From JALZCH01 sp036387315 (lineage in GTDB: Bacteria; Acidobacteriota; Blastocatellia; Pyrinomonadales; Pyrinomonadaceae): a stretch of DNA of 64,000 bases. The stretch is taken from positions 1-64,000 of the forward strand of contig DASVTY010000182.1 in assembly GCA_036387315.1 (NCBI GenBank). Direction: 5' to 3'. Numbering within the stretch: the first letter of the stretch is position 1; each line of letters starts with the position of its first letter. A program made the position numbers and the translations under genes. The notes beneath the pieces were generated by a model. It was given only the letters and a program-made list of their open reading frames with translations, did no database searches and was not told where the DNA came from. Below are positions 27,332 through 36,784 of this stretch, one piece after another.

Positions 27332-27365
27332 AGCCGGAGCGTTTGCTCGTCCCTGCACTCCGGCT
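27332..27365 (+). terminator. Weak hairpin after repeat-protein operon
   Basis: AGCCGGAG at 27332-27339 pairs with CTCCGGCT at 27358-27365; the loop is long and no strong T run follows. Confidence 0.45.
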
Positions 27366-27567
27366 CAAAACCTTAAAATTCGAGAAACGTTTGTCCTAAA
27401 ACTCATTAGAACTGTGTTTTAGAATTGAGGCTCTCTCCGCGTCTCAAACATTAATCTTTAAATAAAATTATCGTTTTAACGCGACTGCAACGTAGTCGAA
27501 GAATTTCCGTGCGCTTACTTTATAAAAATCACAACTGCGCTAAGCTTTATTCTTCTGTGTCTGTTAA

Positions 27568-27738
27568 ATTCTTTCGCCCAAACAACTGCGAGAGAAGTGC
27601 CTGTTCCCGCAGCCTCGTCGGGGCGATTTAAATTATCACGGCTACAATCCTTTCACGGGAGTGAATAAACCGGGATTTCGCGGCAACGGTCGCACGTTTT
27701 TCATCAAAGCGTCGTATCTTTTCCGCAAGAGCTTTTAG
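27568..27738 (+). pseudogene. C-terminal remnant of a TonB-dependent receptor
   Basis: An open stretch without a start codon ends in PQPRRGDLNYHGYNPFTGVN, then RGNGRTFFIKASYLFRKSF and a stop. Aromatic alternation with a C-terminal Phe is typical of the last strands of TonB-dependent outer-membrane receptors. The rest of the gene is gone. The region 27312-27901 otherwise shows only a weak terminator and AT-rich sequence before the tRNA. Confidence 0.5.
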
Positions 27739-27901
27739 AATTAAGCAGCTTAAAAAAATCTGATAATAAGTTTATGTCGGTTTCCAAAATAGGAAATATT
27801 TGTTAGTATTTCTTCTTTCGAGGCGTTTGCGTTGTGAAAGCGGATTTTAATGTCGTTTGGTAAATAAATCAAAACCGTAAACGCGATCAATAGAATAATT
27901 T

Positions 27902-27974
27902 GCCACCTTAGCTCAGTTGGTAGAGCATTCGATTCGTAATCGAAAGGTCGTCGGTTCGACTCCGACAGGTGGCT
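27902..27974 (+). tRNA. tRNA-Thr (CGT anticodon)
   Basis: Complete cloverleaf: acceptor GCCACCT/AGGTGGC, D arm GCTC..GAGC, anticodon stem TTCGA/TCGAA with loop TTCGTAA (anticodon CGT), T arm GTCGG TTCGACT CCGAC. Discriminator T, CCA not encoded. Confidence 0.95.
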
Positions 27975-28315
27975 TTAATGTTTCTTGCGACTGATTTCTT
28001 GCAAAGCCAGCTCGCTGCCGGTTTCATAGAGTTCTTTGAAACGGTAAAAGCTATCTCCGGAATAGCCTGTAAAGCAAGGGAGTCACTATTAAGGTGAGTT
28101 TGCATAATACCGATTCCCATCTCGTCAAGATCAGTATGATTTAAAGCCAACCTAATTAATCTCTTTTCATTCTCTTTCAGACTAAAATTATTTGATTTCC
28201 TCAAGCGATAAGCATATCTTCCTTCGATAGCTTCAACTACTTCACCTTCCCGCTCTACCTCAATAACTCGGCGTCCCATAAATGTCGGCTGCTTGATAAT
28301 TTTTATATTTTGCAT
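27908..28315 (-). CDS. Small unknown protein whose frame runs antisense into the tRNA
   Basis: 135 codons. The start is credible: AAGGAGAA lies 5-6 bases before the ATG at 28315. The first 80 residues (GRRVIEVEREGEVVEAIEGRYAYRLRK onwards) look like a real small protein. The last 22 codons read antisense through tRNA-Thr, so the native C-terminus is probably lost or the frame shifted. Not recognised. Confidence 0.4.
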   Translation of the reverse strand: MQNIKIIKQPTFMGRRVIEVEREGEVVEAIEGRYAYRLRKSNNFSLKENEKRLIRLALNHTDLDEMGIGIMQTHLNSDSLALQAIPEIAFTVSKNSMKPAASWLCKKSVARNIKATCRSRTDDLSITNRMLYQLS

Positions 28316-28672
28316 TGTCTTTCTCCTTTATTCATCCTTCTTCGTTTGGCATTTATTTTTGTATGAGCCGAAAGGGAAAAACATTGCAGATTGGAAGAAA
28401 CAATTTTGATTAGCCATATTAATAGGCGAAAAATCTTGACATAAATAAGCTTTAACAATAACCTTCCTAGAATTTAGGTTTTAATTCTTAGAAATTCTGA
28501 TTTGGCTTTATAAAAGTTCGGCAAATATCTCGTTTATTCAAGGGCATTGAAACTGACTGATAGACAGTAAATCCGGAATGGCGAAGGTAATAATTAAATG
28601 ATTTATTGCTTTGCTCAGAGCCGTTTTGAGAACTTTTAGTTACTTATAGCGAATCAATAATTCTCCATTTAA
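28316..28672. other. AT-rich intergenic region before the sigma/CHAT operon
   Basis: No gene seen. TTGACA at 28436-28441 could be a -35 box, but the paired -10 (TAACCT at 17 bases) is weak. The likely promoter for the sigma factor lies here. Confidence 0.4.
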
Positions 28673-29254
28673 ATGGCAAGAGATTGGTCATTAACTCAAG
28701 AGTCTTTTGAATCTTTACTGGCATGGCTAGACCCGGAACGTGAAAAGGCTGGACAAAAGTATGAGACAATCCGCCAACGTTTAATAAAGATTTTCTACGG
28801 ACGCGGCTTGCAGGATGCGGAAGCCTTAGCGGATGAAACAATAAATCGCGTTGCCTGTAAAGTAAAAGAAGTCGCCGGGTTTTATGAAGGGGATCCGGCA
28901 TTGTATTTTTACGGGATTGCTCAAAATATTTATTTGGAAGTGCGCCGCAAAAAGTTGAATGTTCCAATAAACTCCGATCCTCAAGTTTATCAGCCGGTTT
29001 TAGAAGAGAATTCCGACGAATACCTTAATAAACGTAATTGCTTGAATAGATGTTTGGTCGGACTACCGGATGATGATCAAAAAATAATAGTTCAATACTA
29101 TGCTACTGAGGAAAAAACAAATATCAAGCAGCGCCATCGTCTGGCTCAACAATTTGGGCTTACATTAAATACTCTAAGGGTTCGAGCCTTCCGCATTCGT
29201 CTGCGGTTGCAAAAATGCGTCAAGGATTGTTTGCAGAAATGTAAAGCCGGATGA
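28673..29254 (+). CDS. ECF-like RNA polymerase sigma factor
   Basis: 193 residues. Region 2 runs about 25-95 (RLIKIFYGRGLQDAEALADETINRV, then YFYGIAQNIYLEVRRKK). Region 4 runs about 130-185 (LPDDDQKIIVQYYA, then LAQQFGLTLNTLRVRAFRIRLRL). It belongs to the ECF type often encoded next to CHAT/TPR proteins in Acidobacteria. The next gene begins with an anti-sigma-like domain, so the pair probably forms a sigma/anti-sigma switch. Confidence 0.88.
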   Translation: MARDWSLTQESFESLLAWLDPEREKAGQKYETIRQRLIKIFYGRGLQDAEALADETINRVACKVKEVAGFYEGDPALYFYGIAQNIYLEVRRKKLNVPINSDPQVYQPVLEENSDEYLNKRNCLNRCLVGLPDDDQKIIVQYYATEEKTNIKQRHRLAQQFGLTLNTLRVRAFRIRLRLQKCVKDCLQKCKAG

Positions 29255-29308
29255 AATGTTTTTTTTGTTTTCGACATACATAAGTGTACTGCCGAACTTC
29301 AAATGTAA

Positions 29309-32300
29309 ATGAAGGAAAGCCAACAACAAGAAATTATCAAAAGGTATTTACTGGGGGATCTGCTTGACCAGCCGGCAGCGGATGAGATTGAGAGGCGACT
29401 AATGACGGATGACACATTTGCAGAGGAAGTCTCCATATGTGAAGACGAGCTAATTGATCACTATATCCGAAAGCGATTAAATTCAACGGAACGAGCCAAA
29501 TTTGAAAATCATTTTTTGCTCTCTCCCGAAATGAAAGAGAGAGTACAGTTTGCTCAGATATTTAAGGATCACCTCGATGAACAAAAAACTGCAATCGAGG
29601 AACAGCAAAAAGAGAAAAGCTATTTTAATTGGTTACCTAAAATTTTGCGCTCGCCTGCCCCGGCAATGCTTGTGATTTTATTAGTTTGCGGAAGCGGTTT
29701 ATTCATTTGGTATTTCCTTTCCCGTCAGACTGAATTGAACACAGGAATAGCTTCCTTCCAGCAAGTTTATGGAAAGAAGCGTCCTTTTGAATCAAGGATT
29801 ACCGGTTTTGATTATTCCCCGTTAAATCAAACTCGCGGCGGTGATGAAAATCAAATTGATATTTTGACGCGTGATCGCGCGGAAAGAAATTTGCTGGAAG
29901 CTGCGGCGACAAATAAAACATCGTCAAGTTTGTATTGGCTTGGCAAGTTTTACTTAGCGGAGAAGAATTTTGACAAAGCAATAAACTATTTTGAACAAGC
30001 CTCAAGACTGAATCCGGCAGATGCGAAATTACAAGCCGATCTTGGCGCGGCGCTTCTGGAAGCGGGGAAGAAGGCAAAGGAAGAAAAAGACGGAGCTAAG
30101 AGTTATGAGTTACTAAATAGCAGTCTGAAATACTTGGAAAGAGCTATTGAATTAGACCCAAAATTGTTGGAACCGCGCTTTAACCGTGCTCTTTCCCAGG
30201 AAGCTATACCTATGCCGGAGCAGGCAGAACAAGCCTGGCGCGAATACTTAGAGCTGGATTCGAGTTCAAACTGGGCGGACGAGGCGCGGCAGCGTCTTAA
30301 AAAACTTGAATCGCAAAAGCCGCATAATCTTTCGGCGGCTGAAATTGAAAAGGCTTTTTTAACTGCCTTTCGACAGAAAAATGATACGGAGGCAGGAACG
30401 CTAATAAGCCAAAGCAGGGAAATAATTACGCAGAAATACCTTCCTCAAAGGCTTGCCATATCTTTCATAGAAGCTCCATATCCTGAAAAAAAAGAATATC
30501 TGGATGCTTTAATCTATGCCGGAGAATTGGAAGAAAAAAATATCAATGATTCTTTCGCAAAAGACCTTGCCGCTTACTACACAAAGGTTTCTGATGCGGA
30601 TTTAGAATTATTAAAACAAGCTCATGTTTTGATACGTCACAGCTTTACGCTCTGTCTGGACAGCAAATATAAAGCGGCTTTGGAAGAGGCAAGACGCGCA
30701 TGGAATATTTTCTTGCAAGCCGGTAATGTCTATGAAGCAAAGTTAAGTGAGTTTCTTGTTGTTTATTGTTTAATTTCGAGTGAACAAATTAGACAAAGCA
30801 TATTGCCTGCCGAAGAACTGGCGAATACCTGTCGGAAAAGCAATTACAAATGGCTTCTTTCAAATACTCTTTATTGGTTAGCCGCAGCGCAGAGGACAAC
30901 CGGCGATAGAACAAAAGCCAAAGCTACTTATAAAAAATGCCTCGTTCTAGCTGAAGAAATCAGGGATCCGCAGGTTCTCCAAAAAATTCTCGTTTCATTT
31001 GCCAGGCAAAATAACTTTGTCGGGCAGAAAAAGGCTGCAATGGATTATCTGCATCGAGCTTTTGACGAGGCTGGCAATACCCCGGAATTGAGCTTGCGAG
31101 AAAGATGGAGAACTTACAGCGACGGGATCGAAATTCTGGTATCAAGCAAACTTATAAATTTGGCAAAAGCCGTTTCACTTGAAAGCATTCAATTTGCCAG
31201 AGATTTGGAAGGCACGTTTTTTATTTATTCACGACTTGATGCCGGAATAGTTCACATGCAAGCAGGCGATTATGATGAATCAAGAATTCTGCTAAATGAA
31301 GTACAGCAAAATGCTGAAACAATGGCTAAAGGAACCGAACAAAAGGAACTTTTAGCTAAATCCCTGCTTACTTTAGCATTTTTGGAAAGAAAACTTAAAA
31401 ATTACTCGGAAGCTAAAAAGTTGTATGACGAAGCGTTAAGCATTGTGGAAAAATCTGAATATCCTTTTTTCCTTTACGAAATTCAAAAGGGGAGGCTATT
31501 GGCAGATACCGCGTTGAATAATGAAACAAATATAGAAGATCAAATCACCGAAACAATCAATTTGGCGGAAACTTACCGGAAAGAAATAGCTGAAGAACAG
31601 GAGCGCAATAGCTTTTTTAATAATGAGCAAGACATTTATGACATCGCCATAGCTAATGAATTTAAACAGGGGAACTACAGCCAGGCATACAATTATCTCG
31701 AAATATCGAATGCTCGGTCGCTACTTGACTGGATAAGGAAGGGAGCCAATGTAAAAGAAGAGAAAAAGAAAATAGAGATTACATTTAATGAAAATGACCA
31801 ACCTCTACAGTTTGAGGAAATACAGCGGCAAATGCCGGAACATGTACAAATTCTCCAATATGCAATTTTAGAAAATAAAGTTTTAATTTGGCTTATTACA
31901 AAAGATAATTTTACGGTTATTTCGACAGATATTGGTGTTGAAAAATTAAACGAAAAGATTACAACTTATACTGAACTTGTCTCGGCGCATAATTATCTAA
32001 AGCAGGACGAAGCAACGGAATTATCGCGTGAACTTTATGATTTACTTATTAGTCCTGTTATTAATAAATTAGACTCGAAGCGCGAAATATGTCTGATACC
32101 GCATAAAGTTTTGTTCCACCTGCCGTTCGCAGCCCTAACGGCATCTAACGGCGAACCATTTCTGGCACAATTTAATTTTTTCTATGCGCCAAGCGCAAAT
32201 GTTTTCCTTCTTTCTACCGAGAAGGCAAGCCAGAAAACGACTATAACAACCGAATCCCTGTTAAGTATTGGCAATCCAAGTTTTGATCGGAAAGCATTTA

Positions 32301-32893
32301 AAGAATTTCAGAATTTGCCTGATGCTGAAGAAGAGGCAGTGAAAATCAAGGAGTATTACTCAAAAGAATCCGAAGTCTTAATAGGACCGAAAGCAACTAA
32401 AAAAGCTGTTCACAATTCGCTCAAAAATGCCGAAGTTGTTCATTTTGCCGGACATTACATAGTCAAGCATGGAGAGCCGCTCTTTTCCGGTTTGCTTCTG
32501 ACTCAAACTGAAAACGTTAACGATCCCGAAGATAACATTTTGACTAACGCCGAGTTGACTCGTCAACAATTGCCACAAGTTAAGTTAGTTGTGCTTTCAG
32601 CCTGCCAGACAGGAATCGAGCAATACTACGACGGCGAAGGATTAGTCGGACTGTCACGCACATTTTTAGCGGCGGGCGCTCCGCTTGTTGTGGCAAGTCA
32701 ATGGCAGGTTGACTCAAAGGCATCGGCTGAATTGATGAAAAAATTTCATCTTTTTCGCAAACAAGAGAAACTTTCGACAACGGCGGCTTTACGGCGCGCT
32801 CAACTCGAAATGTTCAAAGCACCGGACGGGCATTTCCGCCACCCATATTTTTGGGCGGCATTCGCCGCATATGGCGGGTATGCTGAATTTTAA
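29309..32893 (+). CDS. Anti-sigma-like/TPR/CHAT protease membrane protein
   Basis: 1194 residues. Residues 1-95 resemble the cytoplasmic part of ECF anti-sigma proteins (IIKRYLLGDLLDQPAADEIERRLMTDD, FENHFLLSPEMKERV). One membrane segment spans about 115-135. TPR-type helices fill about 190-340 and 500-740. The C-terminal CHAT (caspase-like) domain has the catalytic dyad His1049 (VHFAGHYI) and Cys1099 (LSACQTG), followed by GLVGLSRTFLAAGAPLVVASQWQVD. It likely senses a signal through the TPRs and cuts a target protein. Confidence 0.9.
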   Translation: MKESQQQEIIKRYLLGDLLDQPAADEIERRLMTDDTFAEEVSICEDELIDHYIRKRLNSTERAKFENHFLLSPEMKERVQFAQIFKDHLDEQKTAIEEQQKEKSYFNWLPKILRSPAPAMLVILLVCGSGLFIWYFLSRQTELNTGIASFQQVYGKKRPFESRITGFDYSPLNQTRGGDENQIDILTRDRAERNLLEAAATNKTSSSLYWLGKFYLAEKNFDKAINYFEQASRLNPADAKLQADLGAALLEAGKKAKEEKDGAKSYELLNSSLKYLERAIELDPKLLEPRFNRALSQEAIPMPEQAEQAWREYLELDSSSNWADEARQRLKKLESQKPHNLSAAEIEKAFLTAFRQKNDTEAGTLISQSREIITQKYLPQRLAISFIEAPYPEKKEYLDALIYAGELEEKNINDSFAKDLAAYYTKVSDADLELLKQAHVLIRHSFTLCLDSKYKAALEEARRAWNIFLQAGNVYEAKLSEFLVVYCLISSEQIRQSILPAEELANTCRKSNYKWLLSNTLYWLAAAQRTTGDRTKAKATYKKCLVLAEEIRDPQVLQKILVSFARQNNFVGQKKAAMDYLHRAFDEAGNTPELSLRERWRTYSDGIEILVSSKLINLAKAVSLESIQFARDLEGTFFIYSRLDAGIVHMQAGDYDESRILLNEVQQNAETMAKGTEQKELLAKSLLTLAFLERKLKNYSEAKKLYDEALSIVEKSEYPFFLYEIQKGRLLADTALNNETNIEDQITETINLAETYRKEIAEEQERNSFFNNEQDIYDIAIANEFKQGNYSQAYNYLEISNARSLLDWIRKGANVKEEKKKIEITFNENDQPLQFEEIQRQMPEHVQILQYAILENKVLIWLITKDNFTVISTDIGVEKLNEKITTYTELVSAHNYLKQDEATELSRELYDLLISPVINKLDSKREICLIPHKVLFHLPFAALTASNGEPFLAQFNFFYAPSANVFLLSTEKASQKTTITTESLLSIGNPSFDRKAFKEFQNLPDAEEEAVKIKEYYSKESEVLIGPKATKKAVHNSLKNAEVVHFAGHYIVKHGEPLFSGLLLTQTENVNDPEDNILTNAELTRQQLPQVKLVVLSACQTGIEQYYDGEGLVGLSRTFLAAGAPLVVASQWQVDSKASAELMKKFHLFRKQEKLSTTAALRRAQLEMFKAPDGHFRHPYFWAAFAAYGGYAEF

Positions 32894-32932
32894 AGTTACT
32901 TAAATTTACTGATTAAAAAAGGAGAAAAGAAA

Positions 32933-33865
32933 ATGGCGACAACTGTGGATATTATTATTAAAGGCATAGCTCTTTGTTACAGAAAGGGGAATTACTGGCA
33001 CGTTCTGTTTCCGATAGACGAAGGAGGAAGGGGATGTCACAAAATTAATTTCAGCCATAAAAAAGGCGATGAATCTGACTCGGCAAAAACCCCATTGGCA
33101 CAATCAACATCAATCACAATTAGAGCGCCAAGTGCCAATTCTGCATCTGGTCAAACGGATAATTTTGGGCACCATGTTCTCGATTTAACCTCAGCACGAA
33201 CTCATCCGAGAATTAGAAGAAAAGGTAATTTGACGGGAAAAGCTGTTTTAATGATAATTCCAAACGCCCGTTTTTCTATAAATAGATATTTAGAGGAATT
33301 TCCGCCTCATAGAATTCCAAATTTAGTAGAACAATCTACGGGAAGTGAAATAGGTCTTACGACTCTAGCTCACTCAGTAAAGGCAACTATCACTCTGGAT
33401 GATGGAGGGCAGGTCATCGTTGAAAGTGATCAACTTACCGGAGGACAATTTGCTACCGAGAGAGGTTTTTCTCATACCCTAACATTTGACAATGATTGTG
33501 AGATTGTAAGACCAAGGAAAAATGACATGGATATGTTTTACGATGTCATTGAAGAACACGACGGAACCGGCAATCCAGTAAACCGACGATTTCGGATAGG
33601 CGGTCAAGGTCGGGATACTTTACAAAGAGTCATTCAAGAAATAATTGAATTAATTGAATCTGGAAAAAGTAAAGGGATTATACAACAATTAATTCAATTA
33701 GGAGTTGATGAAAAATATATCAACTTATTAGATGAATTGAGCGGCGATGTCGAATCTCTTAAGACACTAATTAAAATCCTTAGTGAGCCGCCAAATTATG
33801 ACGATGGTAAACCGTGTTTAGTCGCTATTGTAAGCGATCCCGGTAGTATTGAAACTCTTCCATAA
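32933..33865 (+). CDS. Protein of unknown function, possible CHAT partner or substrate
   Basis: 310 residues, not recognised. No signal peptide or membrane segment. Residues 1-190 are beta-rich (IKGIALCYRKGNYWHVLFPID, then VLDLTSARTHPR), 190-240 are charged, and the C-terminal 100 residues are helical (IIQQLIQLGVDEKYINLLDEL). It lies 39 bases after the CHAT gene with GGAG before the start, and ends at a strong hairpin, so it belongs to the same operon. Guilt by position makes it a candidate substrate or regulator of the protease. Confidence 0.75.
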   Translation: MATTVDIIIKGIALCYRKGNYWHVLFPIDEGGRGCHKINFSHKKGDESDSAKTPLAQSTSITIRAPSANSASGQTDNFGHHVLDLTSARTHPRIRRKGNLTGKAVLMIIPNARFSINRYLEEFPPHRIPNLVEQSTGSEIGLTTLAHSVKATITLDDGGQVIVESDQLTGGQFATERGFSHTLTFDNDCEIVRPRKNDMDMFYDVIEEHDGTGNPVNRRFRIGGQGRDTLQRVIQEIIELIESGKSKGIIQQLIQLGVDEKYINLLDELSGDVESLKTLIKILSEPPNYDDGKPCLVAIVSDPGSIETLP

Positions 33866-33875
33866 CAAGTAGCCT

Positions 33876-33954
33876 GAAAGCAACCGAGATAGTTTTCTTA
33901 TTATTTGAAGACAAAGGCACATTCAAACATCTGAAATTATCTCGGTTGCCTTTC
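33876..33954 (+). terminator. Hairpin ending the sigma/CHAT operon
   Basis: GAAAGCAACCGAGATA at 33876-33891 pairs with the 17-base arm at 33938-33954, with one bulged C. The remaining sequence to 34173 shows no gene. Confidence 0.65.
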
Positions 33955-34173
33955 ATTTAGCGTTCTACCAGTATTTAATGTTGCCTCCAATGGAATTTGG
34001 TGTGCCAATAGTGTGTTAATTCATCAAAAGTAATCATCTTCAGAATAATTAAAACAAACTGACTAACAACAAAACAGTAATTAAAATTATCATTTATGGT
34101 CTTAGCCAAATTTAGCCAGCCGCGGATGCGCTCGGCAATGCGATTCATTTTATTTTAACCGGCAGACTACCGT

Positions 34174-35046
34174 CTAAAACAAATCGTTCGCCGCTACTCC
34201 TACTGCTTTAATGGGAGAATGTTGATTTGCTTCAATGACGGCGGTTTGCTTTTTCGGTAATTGAATCGTAAACACTGCTCCTCGCCCGCAGCCCGCGCTG
34301 TCAGCCTTGATGCTTCCGCCGTGAAGCTCGATTATCTGGCGAACGATAGACAATCCGAGACCTAAACCCTCGCGCTTTGCAATGGCGCTATGCTCGGCTT
34401 GGCGAAAAGGCTCGAAAACAAACGGCAGAAATTCTGAATCAATTCCTTGTCCGGTGTCACTGACGGTAATCTCTAAATGAAGCTCTTGCCGTTCGGTTGT
34501 GACACAGATTTTTCCGCCGGGCGCGGTGAATTTGATGGCGTTTGCAAGAAGATTCCATAAAACCTGTTCGAGTCGGTGCGAATCCGCCGTCAACTGTCCC
34601 AAATTAGGCGCAAAATTCGCTTCAATCTCTATTTGCTTTGCTTCAGCTAAAACCTTGAAATCATTCAAAACGTCTTCAAAAATCGGGGCGATTTCTATTT
34701 CTCGCAAATTTAAGCGAAGTTTTCCGTTGCTGATTTGAGAAACGTCCAAGAGGTCTTCGATGAGTTTCACCTGCCGCTTAACGCCCCGGTTTATGGATTC
34801 GATTGCTCGTCTGGCAGCCTGCTCATTCAGCTTTTCGTATTGAAGCAATTCGAGCCAGCCGATGACTAAATTCAGCGGATTTCGCAGCTCGTGCGCGACG
34901 ATCATTAAAAATTCGTCTTTTTGCCGGTTGGCGGTTTCGGCGCGGACGCGCGCTTCGCGTTCGCGCTCGATGAATTCAAAACATTCGCCAACCATATCTT
35001 CAAATTTGTCCAAAGGCTTGAATAGAGCCACTGTTGGATCGCTCAT
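34174..35046 (-). CDS. Soluble sensor histidine kinase
   Basis: 290 residues. A short N-terminal coiled segment leads into HisKA with phospho-acceptor His52 (IVAHELRNPLNLVIGWLELLQ). HATPase_c motifs are NLLANAIKFT, VSDTGQGID and REGLGLGLSIV. No membrane segment, PAS domain or adjacent response regulator is seen, so it is an orphan kinase. A sigma-54-type promoter (35172-35157) lies about 110 bases upstream. Confidence 0.9.
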   Translation of the reverse strand: MSDPTVALFKPLDKFEDMVGECFEFIEREREARVRAETANRQKDEFLMIVAHELRNPLNLVIGWLELLQYEKLNEQAARRAIESINRGVKRQVKLIEDLLDVSQISNGKLRLNLREIEIAPIFEDVLNDFKVLAEAKQIEIEANFAPNLGQLTADSHRLEQVLWNLLANAIKFTAPGGKICVTTERQELHLEITVSDTGQGIDSEFLPFVFEPFRQAEHSAIAKREGLGLGLSIVRQIIELHGGSIKADSAGCGRGAVFTIQLPKKQTAVIEANQHSPIKAVGVAANDLF

Positions 35047-35156
35047 TTTATTTTCTCCGTAAATTTTTTATTTCCAGAAACTTCCTGAATTTGTGCACAA
35101 ATTTTCATCCGGGGAGTTTCGCACTCACCTTTTAGATTGTTCTCTTGATGTCAAAA

Positions 35157-35172
35157 ACAACATTTATGCCAA
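35157..35172 (-). promoter_or_regulatory. Sigma-54-type promoter upstream of the histidine kinase
   Basis: On the minus strand the sequence reads TTGGCATAAATGTTGT: GG, 10 bases, then GT, matching the -24/-12 consensus except T for C in the last position. Confidence 0.6.
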
Positions 35173-35273
35173 TCTTTAATGATGAGCAATCGAACGGTGA
35201 TTTCCTAAAATTAAATTCCTGTCCTTTCATTGTCATTCAGTTTCGGGTTGCGGATTTTTATCGTTTAGCGTAA

Positions 35274-36617
35274 TCAACTTTTCGCGGTCATCCTCATTTT
35301 TGAAACCGTGCCGTTTTCAGCAATCGCCTTTTCGGGCGACTTCTTTACGCGCGCCAGTTCGGCTGCATTACCAACGATCAGGCGCGCGCTCCGTTCGCGC
35401 GTAAAATACGCCCATAGCCATTCGCTTAAAACGGCGAGGCGGTTGCGGAAATTGACCATTAAAACGATGTGCACGAACACCCACATCAACCAGGCTACAA
35501 AACCCGAAAAATGCCAGTTGCCAAACTCGGCGATGGCTTTGTTTCTGCCGATGGTCGCCATCGTGCCCCGGTTGACGTAGCGAAATGCCCGGCGCGTCTC
35601 GCCGCGTAAATCGCTCAAAATATTTTTCGCGGAATGCTCGCCTTCCTGTATCGCCGCCGGAGAAAGTCCCGGCACTATGACTCCGTTCGCGTCTTTCAAA
35701 AAAGCCATATCGCCGATGACGAAAATGTTTTTGTTATCGGGAATCGATAAATCCGGCTCGACCAGAACTCTGCCCGCCCGGTCGGTTCCTGCGCCTAAAG
35801 CCTCGCCTAGCCTCGAAGCCATGACGCCCGTCGCCCATATTGCGACGCGGCATTCGATCCATTGATCGCCGACTTTAATGCGGTTCGTTTCAACCCGTTC
35901 GACGAAACTGTTTAGGAAAACTTCTACGCCCAGTTCGCGCAGTTGGCGTTCGGCGCTTTTTGAGAGGTCTGCGGCGAAAGTTCCTAATACTTCGGGCGAG
36001 CCTTCGAACAACAGGACGCGCGTCTTTTTCGTGTCAATCGCCTTGAAATCTTTTTCCAGAGCTTGCCGGGCGATTCCGGCAATCGCTCCTGCCAGTTCAA
36101 CTCCCGTCGGACCGCCGCCGATAACGGCAAACACGAGCGGCTGATGTTTTCCGGTTAAAATCGCTTCGCGCTCGGCTAATTCAAAAGCGAGCAGCACGCG
36201 GCGGCGGATTTCCACCGCGTCTTCGACCGTTTTCAAACCCGGTGCGTCGCATTCCCATTCGTCATGTCCGAAATAAGAGTGACGCGCGCCCGCGGCGACA
36301 ATCAAATAATCAAACTCGATCTCCGCGCCATCTTCGAGTCTGACGAGCCGTTTCTCGTTATCAAAACCGACGACTTCGCCCAGAACGACTTCCGTGTTTT
36401 TGTAGCGATGCAGAACGCGGCGAATCGGCACGGCTACTTCTCCGGGCGATAAGACCGCAGTCGCCACCTGATACAAAAGCGGCTGAAAAATGAAATGATT
36501 CGTACGGTCAATCAAAGTCACCTCGACTGCTTTGTTGCCAAGCGTTTGCGCCGCTCGCACGCCGCCAAAGCCGCCGCCGACTATGACCACCTTCGGTTTC
36601 TTTTCGTCCTTTTTCAT
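35274..36617 (-). CDS. ndh: Type II NADH dehydrogenase (NDH-2)
   Basis: 447 residues from the ATG at 36617, chosen because GGGAGG lies about 6 bases upstream and the FAD motif follows at once; a longer frame starts at 36701. FAD motif VVIVGGGFGGVRAAQ, then NHFIFQPLLYQVATAVLSPGEVAVPIR; second dinucleotide motif VFAVIGGGPTGVELAG; FVIGDMAFL near the end. A C-terminal hydrophobic helix (VAWLMWVFVHIVLMVNFRNR) anchors it to the membrane. It oxidises NADH to reduce quinone without pumping. Last gene of the operon that begins with the AhpD-like gene. Confidence 0.93.
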   Translation of the reverse strand: MKKDEKKPKVVIVGGGFGGVRAAQTLGNKAVEVTLIDRTNHFIFQPLLYQVATAVLSPGEVAVPIRRVLHRYKNTEVVLGEVVGFDNEKRLVRLEDGAEIEFDYLIVAAGARHSYFGHDEWECDAPGLKTVEDAVEIRRRVLLAFELAEREAILTGKHQPLVFAVIGGGPTGVELAGAIAGIARQALEKDFKAIDTKKTRVLLFEGSPEVLGTFAADLSKSAERQLRELGVEVFLNSFVERVETNRIKVGDQWIECRVAIWATGVMASRLGEALGAGTDRAGRVLVEPDLSIPDNKNIFVIGDMAFLKDANGVIVPGLSPAAIQEGEHSAKNILSDLRGETRRAFRYVNRGTMATIGRNKAIAEFGNWHFSGFVAWLMWVFVHIVLMVNFRNRLAVLSEWLWAYFTRERSARLIVGNAAELARVKKSPEKAIAENGTVSKMRMTAKS

Positions 36618-36784
36618 AAAACCTCCCGGAACCGGAAAAAGTCCCCATCCGATTGCGCTCGGCATAAATGTCGAATCGAAAAACTCGTGCGACATCTTCA
36701 CCGCCTTTTTCTGCTACGAGTAACGGACAGGGCAATTCCTGACAGAAAACAAAGCCTTCGAGTTTGACGATTTGAAGCCCAAGT

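Noticed and set aside
28673..33865. Craspase-type (type III-E) CRISPR locus
   Set aside because: A TPR-CHAT protease and sigma factor are present, but there is no gRAMP, no CRISPR array and no Cas gene in the window.
34020..34173. Sigma-54 site near TTGGTGTGCC
   Set aside because: The -12 position lacks the TTG trinucleotide, so it does not fit the pattern.
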